From Chloroflexota bacterium (GTDB taxonomy: Bacteria; Chloroflexota; Ktedonobacteria; Ktedonobacterales; Ktedonobacteraceae), in NCBI GenBank assembly GCA_005879655.1, contig VBJK01000120.1, positions 1 to 33,342 of the forward strand: a DNA stretch of 33,342 bases, read 5' to 3'. This document shows positions 18,194 through 25,295 of this stretch, piece after piece (the first letter of the stretch is position 1; the number at the start of each line of letters is the position of its first letter). The position numbers and the translations under genes were made by a program. The notes below the pieces were generated by a model. That model saw only the letters and a list, made by a program, of their open reading frames with translations, had not been told where the DNA came from and did not search any database.

Positions 18194-18964
18194 TCAATTT
18201 ATTGTATGAAACAGGTCAAGAGAGAGAGCCTCAAGTAGATTTCTCCGATCCTGATTCTTATAAAGGAAGAAATGACCACCGACAAAAAAACGCGACTTAA
18301 AGGGGCCATATGTTTGTTTACGCCAGGCCAGAAGAGCTTCACGAGAAACATCAGCATCCTGTAGTCCACCAAAAGCCGATATTGCACACGGAAGAGGAGT
18401 TTCATGAGTATAGTGATAAGTTTCACAGATGGCAAAATCGGCTCGTAAGAGAGGGAGCAATACTTGCAAAAGTTCTCTGTTTTGTAGAACCTCCTCCGGC
18501 GTGCCCTGGAGACGACGCAATTCTTGGATAAATTCCTGCTCTGGTAAGTGGTAGGTGGGTGGATCAGGATCGGGCAATTGAGGAGCACGATGCGCAGCAA
18601 CAAAGAGATGGCTTGGTTCTAGTTGATGCTGCATGCGATGTAAGTAACGAGCAAGCTCAAAGCTGATGAGTGATCCCATACTGTGACCGAAGAAGGCGTA
18701 TGGCATATCCAGGTACGGTAAGAGTACAGGGACCAGCGTATCAATCAGTGAAGCCATATTGGAAAATGGCCTTTCCAATAATCGATTCTCTCTGCCAGGT
18801 AGTTGCACGGGACAGACCTCTATCTCCTGGGGAAGCAACTCTGGCCATAGGCGAAAAAGCGATGCCCCACCACCAGCGTGAGGAAAACAGAATAAACGTA
18901 CACGAGCATGTGGCCTGCGTTGCCAACCGTGGAGCCAAGAGTTAACTAGTGTTGTTTTTCTCAT
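18194..18964 (-). CDS. Type II (editing) thioesterase of the NRPS locus
   Basis: A 256-residue alpha/beta hydrolase that usually clears wrongly loaded acyl groups from carrier proteins. RLFCFPHAGGGASLFRLW is the family opening. The nucleophile Ser95 is in GHSMG, Asp203 or Asp205 lies in the LQDADVS acid loop, and His231 is in GGHFF. I chose the ATG at 18964; a frame from 19012 adds 16 residues that do not resemble the family. It starts 34 bases after the end of the NRPS thioesterase remnant, so it is co-transcribed. Since the NRPS's own thioesterase appears to have lost its serine, this protein could also take part in product release, which is inference. Confidence 0.93.
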   Translation of the reverse strand: MRKTTLVNSWLHGWQRRPHARVRLFCFPHAGGGASLFRLWPELLPQEIEVCPVQLPGRENRLLERPFSNMASLIDTLVPVLLPYLDMPYAFFGHSMGSLISFELARYLHRMQHQLEPSHLFVAAHRAPQLPDPDPPTYHLPEQEFIQELRRLQGTPEEVLQNRELLQVLLPLLRADFAICETYHYTHETPLPCAISAFGGLQDADVSREALLAWRKQTYGPFKSRFFVGGHFFLYKNQDRRNLLEALSLDLFHTIN

Positions 18965-18998
18965 CAATGTCTCTCTCTCGTTATCAGGGCCTATCCTC

Positions 18999-19545
18999 TC
19001 ACGCTTCGGCAAGCTGTTCGCAGACTCGGTCGATACACTGCTTCAGCGCATTGGCAAGGACACGTACCTGCGGCTCTGTCACCAAGCTCTGATGATCCCC
19101 AGGCACCACATGGACGCGCATCCCGCCTTGCGCCAGTTCACGCCAGCGCTGGATAGGCATGGGATCTTCTCTCTCATCCAAAGATGCCGCCCGCTCCAAA
19201 GATTGACTGGAGGCGAAATAGTCTACCTGGTGCGGATACGGCTGCGCCGCATACTTATGCACAATATGCTTGTTGAGCAGACTGGTACGCGTATAACGAG
19301 ATACAAAATCAATACTTGCATCCTCTGGGACGGCATGTACCTTCTTCGTCTGTTCTACTGCATAGCTAAGTTGCGCGTCAACTTCTCGTTTCTTAAAATC
19401 ATCAGGAATACTTATCTTGAAATGATTTAGCAGCTCTTTGACAACTCCTGTATCCCCAAGGTCTATCTCCTCTTCACGCGCTCTGTCCATCTCCTGAGCA
19501 CTCACTAGCATGCTATCGATAATAGCAAGCACACCCACCTCCCTG
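18999..19545 (-). pseudogene. C-terminal part of the NRPS thioesterase domain, out of frame
   Basis: The frame starts at the join near 19541 with EVGVLAIIDS, where the Asp is the catalytic acid of NRPS thioesterases. It ends with VPGDHQSLVTEPQV, which holds the catalytic His. The middle is the helical lid (DLGDTGVVKELLNHF). It has no start of its own with a ribosome site at the join. It belongs to the preceding NRPS, which reads into a stop at 19513-19515. About 80 bases with the GxSxG elbow are missing between them, and CAGGGAG at the join may be a collapsed direct repeat. Confidence 0.8.
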
Positions 19546-22500
19546 TGGTTGCACTGTCCGTATTGCTGCAATATAACGAGCTGCCATTTCTTCTACCGTT
19601 GCCAATGTTTCCTGTACATGGCTACGGTCAGGAGTGTGCAACCCGTAAAAAGGTTGATCTGGTCCTAAACGGCGTGCCAAGTCAACATAACAAAAAGCTG
19701 TACCACCCGATGGATGGACGCAGAAAAATGGAGGTCGTGTCCCTCGCGTTTGGATCGCTGCTAGTGGAGAGCGGTCTTCAAACACAGTGTGCTGACGCAA
19801 AACCACGGCGAGCGTCGCTACCGTTGGATGCTGAAAAAGGGTTGCCAGCGAGAGATCCTGCCCGAAGCGTTCCGCTATACGAGACATGAGACGCACAGCC
19901 AAAAGGGAGTGCCCCCCTAGTCTGAAAAAGTCATCAACGATGCTTATAGGCTGCCTCTGTAAAAGATCTTCCCAGATCTGTAAGAGCTGCCATTCTATAG
20001 CATCGCGCGGTTGTACGACCGTCCTTGTCGGACTATCCAATACGATCAGAGCCGGGAGGGCATTCTCTTCCCCACTTCTTGCCCTGGCTAACTGATGGCG
20101 GTTTACCTTGCCATTAGCGGTCAGCGGCAAAAACTTCAGGTACACAAAGATAGAGGGTATCATATATTCTGGTACATGTTCTCGCAAAAAGTCCCCAAGC
20201 TGCATGTCCATCGAGAGAGGTTGCTTACGCGGCACAATATAACCAACCAACTGTGGCGAGCTTCCCTCGTCTTCTTCCAGGACCACAACGCTATCGCGCA
20301 CATTAGGATGCTGACTGAGTACTGCTTCGATTTCTGTCAATTCAATACGATAACCCCTCAGCTTTACCTGACTGTCACCTCTGCCCACAAACTCAATCTC
20401 TCCCTGCCCACTATAACGTGCAAGGTCCCCCGTGCGATAGAGCCGCGCACCCGCTTGCGAACCGGAACTGCGCATAGCCTCAACAAAAGGGTGCGGCACA
20501 AAGTATTCCGCAGTCTGCTCTGCCTGCTGCACATACCCGCAGGCCAGACCTGCTCCCCCAATATAGAGTTCCCCAGTCACGCCAACTGGCACCGGCTGCA
20601 TGTGCCTATCTAAGATGTATACCTCTGTATTGGTAAGTGGCCTGCCCAAGGGAACCTGCTCCCAACGCTCACTGCCCTCTTCCACTGGAGCCAGCACGCC
20701 AAGAGCATGAAGCAGCACACCAACAGTTGCCTCTGTCGGTCCATAGTGGTTATAGACTTCACAGCTGCCCCCCAATGCAGACACACGTGCCAGCAAGCTT
20801 GCTGACAGTGCTTCCCCCCCCAGGACTAATGCCCGCCGTGGTAACAACTCCGAGCTTCGTTCTCCTGTCAGTAAAGCCGATAGATGCGAGGGCACAATTT
20901 TAAGAACATCAATTGGGTGCTGCTCTACCCACCGTGCCAGTGCTTCCACATTCATAAATATCTCAGCATCAAGCACTTGCACGCAGCCCCCCGACACTAA
21001 TGCGCACCAGATTGCTGTATTACCCAGATCTGCTGCCAGTGTCGATACGGTCGCATAGTGCCACCCTGACTCTACTTTCAGCACCTCGCATAATGCCAGG
21101 CTATAGTTCACTACGCTGCTCTGCGAGATCATGACCCCCTTGGGCAACCCTGTCGAACCTGATGTATAGATCACATAGGCCAAATCCCCGGCAGTAGCCC
21201 CACCCGACAGATTCTCAGCCCGGACCTGCGACAGCTCGTGCTCCAAGTCCTCTAAGTAGAGCATGCTGCCTTCCCATTCTGGCAAGCTGATGTTCACCTC
21301 TCGTTGGGTTAAGAGGAGCGCTACCTGACTTTCCTGCAACTGATAGGTGAGCCGTGCACATGGACTTGCCGCATCCAATGGCAGATAGGCCCCTCCCGCC
21401 TTGAGAATGGCCAGCAGTCCCACGAGCATCTGTGCGCCACGTGCCATACATAAACCTACTAGTATGTTAGGCCCTACTCCTCGGCCACGTAATACCCTCG
21501 CTAGACGATTAGCACTCTCGTTCAACTGTCGATATGTTAGCTGTTCCTGCGCACTTATCGCCGCCAACTGACCCGGTACCTGCTCTACCTGCTCTTCAAA
21601 GAGCCGATGTAACCCCGGAGCCGTCTGCGAGCGTACAGGAGCACAGGACGCCATCAACAGACGCTTCCTCTCCCTGGCAGTAATAAGCGTGAGAGCACCC
21701 ACACCCTCCTGTGGCTGTTGCGTTACACTATGCAGCAGCACCTGCAACATGGAGGCCAGACGAGGAATAGATGTTGTCACGCAGTACTGTGGGTCATAGC
21801 AGAAGTCCAACTGTAGACGTTCACCCACTTGCAGGACACTCAACTTGAGCATGAATGGCTCTGTACAACAAGATTGTTGCTCCAGCGAGAGGCTCAACTC
21901 CTCGCCAGCAAACGAGGCTGGCCAATGCTCATGTTCAAACGTCACAGGAAAATAGTTTGGCTTGATCGCAGGATCATGCTCATTGGCAACCGCTGGCCAG
22001 GTGAAGTAGAATTGGTGCTTGCGCGTCGCCTCTAACATAGGCTCGACAAAAGCCACGATCTGCCCAAAAGTCCAATCCTCCCTCACATAGGCTGTGAAGG
22101 GCACAAAACGTGTATAGTGTCCCAGTACCTCTGCTAATTCTTCGTGGCCGCGCCCATTACAGGCTACCCCTAGCAGCATTTGTGGTTCTCCTGTTAAGCG
22201 CCAGAGCACTATCAACCAGCAGGCCAGCAGGATGGCCGTGACTGAGACCCCATAGTGAGCTGCCAGGGCATGTATACGTAGAGATGCAGCCTCTTCCACT
22301 GCCAGCGGATAGCTCAAGGGTTTAAAGACCGGCGTCTCACTCGCCCATAGGCTACCCGGCTTAACTATCTTTGCTCGCTCAAGTAGCCGTTGCACTTGAG
22401 CTACCTGCGACAATGCATATCTCTTCCAGAATTCGCGTGCCGCCTTTGCTGCTTTATCCTCCTTGAGGAGCAATTGCTTTTGCCATGCACAAACAGCAGT

Positions 22501-23028
22501 GTATTGGAGCGGCTCCAAGGTTCGTTCTTGACCAGCAAGATTGGCATGATACCTTTTCATCAAGTCAGCAATCAGTAGAGGCAAGGTAGCGGCATCTGCA
22601 TAGAGTGCTGATAAATTGATGAACAAGAGCGCTTCCTCAGCGGAGAGGGGGAATAGCATTACATAAAAGAGCGGTCCATATGAGAGGTTAAAAGATGTTT
22701 CTTGCAATGATGTAAGGAGCGTGTGAAGCACAGCCCTCCGTCCAGGTTCAGGTATGTTTTCCAAACTAATGGTTGGACATGCAAACTCTATCTGCTGGCC
22801 TAGCACCTGGACCGGCATATCCATACCCGGCAGGATTGAAAATACGGTTTGAAAAAGCGTATGTTGCTCCACCAGCTGTTGCAGCGCTCGTTGAAATGCT
22901 TGCTGCTTGAGTATCCCTTTTATCAGGATGCTACACTGTGAGCGATAGACTCCACCCTCCTGCTGGAAAGACCATAAACGATCCTGTTGCAGAGAAAGAT
23001 ATGCTCCCTTCAAAGTCGTCTTTGCCAT
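19513..23028 (-). CDS. Single-module NRPS: condensation, adenylation, carrier and truncated thioesterase
   Basis: 1171 residues from the ATG at 23028; a TTG 9 codons earlier is possible. Condensation-like domain about 10-440: the HHxxxDG position reads LSALYADA (138-145), so both histidines and the Gly are lost while the Asp remains. Adenylation domain about 470-985: LTYRQLNE, LKAGGAYLPLD, YVIYTSGSTGLPKGV, NHYGPTEAT, YRTGDL, GRGDSQVKLRGYRIE and NGKVNR. The pocket region is AADLGNT rather than FDxS, so I do not predict the amino acid. Carrier domain: LGGHSL with Ser1041 for phosphopantetheine. The thioesterase starts near 1091 and breaks after VQPQG, before its serine. Upstream are mbtH, two small genes and a dioxygenase; downstream is a type II thioesterase. 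It likely activates and tailors one amino acid or makes a very short peptide. Confidence 0.93.
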   Translation of the reverse strand: MAKTTLKGAYLSLQQDRLWSFQQEGGVYRSQCSILIKGILKQQAFQRALQQLVEQHTLFQTVFSILPGMDMPVQVLGQQIEFACPTISLENIPEPGRRAVLHTLLTSLQETSFNLSYGPLFYVMLFPLSAEEALLFINLSALYADAATLPLLIADLMKRYHANLAGQERTLEPLQYTAVCAWQKQLLLKEDKAAKAAREFWKRYALSQVAQVQRLLERAKIVKPGSLWASETPVFKPLSYPLAVEEAASLRIHALAAHYGVSVTAILLACWLIVLWRLTGEPQMLLGVACNGRGHEELAEVLGHYTRFVPFTAYVREDWTFGQIVAFVEPMLEATRKHQFYFTWPAVANEHDPAIKPNYFPVTFEHEHWPASFAGEELSLSLEQQSCCTEPFMLKLSVLQVGERLQLDFCYDPQYCVTTSIPRLASMLQVLLHSVTQQPQEGVGALTLITARERKRLLMASCAPVRSQTAPGLHRLFEEQVEQVPGQLAAISAQEQLTYRQLNESANRLARVLRGRGVGPNILVGLCMARGAQMLVGLLAILKAGGAYLPLDAASPCARLTYQLQESQVALLLTQREVNISLPEWEGSMLYLEDLEHELSQVRAENLSGGATAGDLAYVIYTSGSTGLPKGVMISQSSVVNYSLALCEVLKVESGWHYATVSTLAADLGNTAIWCALVSGGCVQVLDAEIFMNVEALARWVEQHPIDVLKIVPSHLSALLTGERSSELLPRRALVLGGEALSASLLARVSALGGSCEVYNHYGPTEATVGVLLHALGVLAPVEEGSERWEQVPLGRPLTNTEVYILDRHMQPVPVGVTGELYIGGAGLACGYVQQAEQTAEYFVPHPFVEAMRSSGSQAGARLYRTGDLARYSGQGEIEFVGRGDSQVKLRGYRIELTEIEAVLSQHPNVRDSVVVLEEDEGSSPQLVGYIVPRKQPLSMDMQLGDFLREHVPEYMIPSIFVYLKFLPLTANGKVNRHQLARARSGEENALPALIVLDSPTRTVVQPRDAIEWQLLQIWEDLLQRQPISIVDDFFRLGGHSLLAVRLMSRIAERFGQDLSLATLFQHPTVATLAVVLRQHTVFEDRSPLAAIQTRGTRPPFFCVHPSGGTAFCYVDLARRLGPDQPFYGLHTPDRSHVQETLATVEEMAARYIAAIRTVQPQGGGCACYYR

Positions 23029-23075
23029 TACCTGCCATACTCCTTCATACGCCAATTACTCTGAACGCGCGGCCT

Positions 23076-24035
23076 TTAGAGATCTAGCTGAGAGATAACC
23101 TCTGCCATCGCTACCAGCACCTTCCGTGTGCCTTCAAATGGGTCACGCGCATGAGCAACCGTCATATTGTCCAGTATAATGACATCGCCCGCTTGCCATT
23201 GGAAACGAACCGCTTGTTGCTCATAGATCTCACTAATTGCCGCCACCACCTCATCTTCAATACGCGTACCATCTCCATAATAGACATTGCGTGGTAAATC
23301 TTCCTCACGGAACATCGATAAGAGTGAATCTCGTACATCAGGATCGAGGCAGGAGATATGATGGAGCTGAATCTGATTAAAAAATAGCATCTCACCAGTA
23401 TGAGGATGCCTGACCACCGCTTGACGCACCTGCCGTGTGGTGAGCTGATTCCCCTCCTTCCATGCAAAATCGATCCCGGCCTCACGACAGTAGTCTTCAA
23501 CGCGCTTTTTGTCTGTCGTCTGGAAGAAATGTTGCCAACTCACATCTAACCCGCTGATAAAGTTACGCACATACATCAATTTCTTCTCAGTCATGCGTGC
23601 AATGATCGCCGGGTCAATGGCCTGATAGATCTTGCGACAATCGAGTAGTGGTGTCGCTCCCTGCTTCTCTGCTGCCTTGATGCAATAGAAGAAGATCTTC
23701 ATCGGCCAACGGTGAATATGCGAACCTTCATTATGAAAGAGAATAGCCTTGTCCGCAGGATAGGGAGTCGAGCCATATACTTTGGCCCCTAGTTCTTCAC
23801 GCGGCAGATCACCGTAGTCGTCGAACAACTCACCATTTGCACTGACCGCACGCGCAAATGCTTCAAATTTTGCAGGTGCATCGATCGAGAAGTTTCGGAA
23901 CAGGAGCGCACCGTGCTTGGCTAATGCCTTCTCCAAATAGTCCTTGTTGTTACCTGCCCAACTCGCAAGGTTTACACCGCGCTTCCTCTGAATACTTTTT
24001 CTCAAGCTTGACTCAAGACTCGCTTTTTTTTCCAT
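23076..24035 (-). CDS. TauD/TfdA-family Fe(II)/2-oxoglutarate dioxygenase
   Basis: 319 residues from the ATG at 24035, with AGGAG 6 bases upstream; a GTG two codons earlier is less likely. The facial triad is His101 and Glu103 in FHNEGSH (an HxE variant of HxD) and His295 in TVAHARDPF. Arg304 in GTRKVLVAMAE should hold the 2-oxoglutarate carboxylate. WPMKIFFYCIKAAEKQGATPLLDCR is typical of NRPS-associated members that hydroxylate carrier-bound or free amino acids. It is 47 bases upstream of the NRPS, so hydroxylation of its amino acid is likely. Glu in the HxD position argues against a halogenase, which has Gly or Ala there. Confidence 0.92.
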   Translation of the reverse strand: MEKKASLESSLRKSIQRKRGVNLASWAGNNKDYLEKALAKHGALLFRNFSIDAPAKFEAFARAVSANGELFDDYGDLPREELGAKVYGSTPYPADKAILFHNEGSHIHRWPMKIFFYCIKAAEKQGATPLLDCRKIYQAIDPAIIARMTEKKLMYVRNFISGLDVSWQHFFQTTDKKRVEDYCREAGIDFAWKEGNQLTTRQVRQAVVRHPHTGEMLFFNQIQLHHISCLDPDVRDSLLSMFREEDLPRNVYYGDGTRIEDEVVAAISEIYEQQAVRFQWQAGDVIILDNMTVAHARDPFEGTRKVLVAMAEVISQLDL

Positions 24036-24112
24036 GCTCACTCCTTATTTCTTGACATACCGCCTTCACCCGTTCTCCCAAAACTTTTCCATACCCTCGC
24101 TCTGTTAGCAGA

Positions 24113-24448
24113 TCAGGGATGGACCTCTTCTAAGATTACCAGATGTCCTGTCCCGTTGAGCGTCTCCAGATTGATATCGGCCACACAACGTACCTTGACA
24201 TAGTTAAGAGTCAATGTCCCCTCAACATGAGCTATACCTGTGGCCTGCTCAAAGAAGGCTTGGCTCAGATCCGTTGCACTCTTATCCACGCGTATCCCCA
24301 AATCAGTTCCCCCGCGCGTCGCCGTGAACTTGATAAAGACGTAGCCCATATCCTCTACACGCTTGCGAAATTCATCGAGGGAGGGCCGAGGACCACCGAC
24401 CGTTACCGGGTGGTCTCCTTCCGAGAGACGTTGCACCAGGTCATCCAT
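24113..24448 (-). CDS. Unrecognised small protein of the NRPS operon (111 residues)
   Basis: Not assigned to a family. The ATG follows AAAGGAA. It has a charged N terminus (MDDLVQRLSEGDHPV), a helix (LDEFRKRVEDMGYVFIKF), TRGGTDLGIRVD, then alternating beta pattern in GTLTLNYVKVRCVADINLETLNG, so a compact alpha/beta fold is likely. There are no signal peptide, membrane segment or cysteine pairs. It lies between the 101-residue gene and the dioxygenase, 64 and 77 bases away, all on one strand. It could be an accessory factor, a carrier-binding protein or an immunity protein. Codon use and composition match the neighbours, so it looks real. Confidence 0.75.
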   Translation of the reverse strand: MDDLVQRLSEGDHPVTVGGPRPSLDEFRKRVEDMGYVFIKFTATRGGTDLGIRVDKSATDLSQAFFEQATGIAHVEGTLTLNYVKVRCVADINLETLNGTGHLVILEEVHP

Positions 24449-24512
24449 ATTACAGTTCCTTTCTTTTCTGTATAGGGCAGCGGCAAAGGTCTTTGAGCTG
24501 CCCTATACTCCC

Positions 24513-24818
24513 TTACTTCGCTAATTCGCTCTGCTCTTCCACAGGTTCTTCTTCTGTCGTTTCTTCGTAAGCATATCGTAACTCTTCCGGTATCTCGAAC
24601 TGTAATGTGCTATGACAAAAATCCTGCCACTGCTGCGTTACATTGTCAAAGATAACACCACCAGGCAGTACAGGACTTCTCACTACGACGAAATCGTCCC
24701 AGAGATAGACCACATCCTCATCCGTGAGATCTGGCTCATTCTCTTCGCGCTTTTCCGTCCAGCCATCAAATGCTCTCAAGTCTTTTAAATAATACGCCTT
24801 ACAGTATTTCCTGATCAT
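24513..24818 (-). CDS. Unrecognised small acidic protein of the NRPS operon (101 residues)
   Basis: Not assigned to a family. AGGGGG stands 6 bases before the ATG, and the start is 17 bases after the mbtH stop, so the two are tightly coupled. It opens MIRKYCKAYYLKDLRAFDGW, continues with DLTDEDVVYLWDDFVVVRSPV (an acidic, aromatic block that looks like a binding surface) and ends in an acidic tail, EETTEEEPVEEQSELAK. No membrane segment or leader-like cleavage motif is seen. It could be a partner of MbtH or the NRPS, or less likely a peptide precursor. Confidence 0.75.
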   Translation of the reverse strand: MIRKYCKAYYLKDLRAFDGWTEKREENEPDLTDEDVVYLWDDFVVVRSPVLPGGVIFDNVTQQWQDFCHSTLQFEIPEELRYAYEETTEEEPVEEQSELAK

Positions 24819-24835
24819 AAGATCCCCCTAAACCT

Positions 24836-25105
24836 TTATTGCTCCGCTTCGTCTGAGGCTGCCGCACCAGTAGAAGCAGAGGACGTTTGTTTGGCAATTT
24901 CCTCCATCCGCTTGCGCAGACTGAGTGGTCTCATATCTGTCCACACCTCTTTAATATAGGCTAAACATTCGGGCTTGAGTCCACTCTTCCCAACGTCTCG
25001 CCATCCAAGGGGATTCTCACGGTAGGCGGGCCAGATTGAATATTGCTCTTCATGATTGACAACTACTTTGTAAATTGTTTTGTCTTCTTCTTCGTCTCGA
25101 TACAC
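24836..25105 (-). CDS. mbtH: MbtH-like NRPS activator
   Basis: A small chaperone that binds adenylation domains and supports their solubility and activity. 89 residues from the GTG at 25105, preceded by AAAGGAG with 9 bases of spacing; an upstream ATG at 25129 lacks a ribosome site. The core has [31 protein letters not shown] and [12 protein letters not shown] with the three conserved Trp residues (25, 35, 55). The usual N-terminal NPF motif is replaced by an acidic stretch, and there is a polar C-terminal tail of about 20 residues. It is the first gene of the NRPS operon, with a candidate promoter 40-68 bases upstream. Confidence 0.93.
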   Translation of the reverse strand: MYRDEEEDKTIYKVVVNHEEQYSIWPAYRENPLGWRDVGKSGLKPECLAYIKEVWTDMRPLSLRKRMEEIAKQTSSASTGAAASDEAEQ

Positions 25106-25144
25106 GTTAGAGAACTCCTTTGTCGTCATCGTATTACTGGCGAC

Positions 25145-25173
25145 AGTATACAATATTATGATCATAAACGCAA
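25145..25173 (-). promoter_or_regulatory. Candidate NRPS operon promoter with a palindromic operator
   Basis: On the minus strand TTGCGT (25168-25173), a 17-base spacer and TATACT (25145-25150) form a promoter-like arrangement; the -10 matches at 5 of 6 and the -35 at 3 of 6. The spacer contains the perfect 12-base palindrome TTATGATCATAA (25156-25167), well placed for a repressor or activator. It would give a leader of about 33 bases before the GTG of mbtH. Confidence 0.45.
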
Positions 25174-25195
25174 CGACAGGCAGCAGACATACAAC

Positions 25196-25215
25196 AGACA
25201 ACTTGCAGCTTGTCT
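25196..25215. promoter_or_regulatory. Inverted motif upstream of the NRPS promoter, shared with the 31.1-kb region
   Basis: AGACAACTTGCAGCTTGTCT has 6-base arms AGACAA and TTGTCT. It sits about 23-42 bases upstream of the candidate -35, an activator-like position. AGACAACTAGAGCTTGTCT at 31115-31133 is nearly the same sequence, so one protein may bind both. Confidence 0.4.
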
Positions 25216-25295
25216 ACTAGTTTTCACTGTGTTCACGCACAACATGAGGCACACTAATCTTATGTAGAAAAGGTGAACAAGATCACTCTTCAGGA

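Noticed and set aside
20095..20613. A 172-codon plus-strand frame opposite the NRPS
   Set aside because: It lies entirely under conserved adenylation motifs and has no plausible product.
25106..25129. The ATG at 25129 as the mbtH start
   Set aside because: It has no ribosome site and would leave only a 9-base leader from the candidate promoter. The GTG at 25105 has AAAGGAG well placed.
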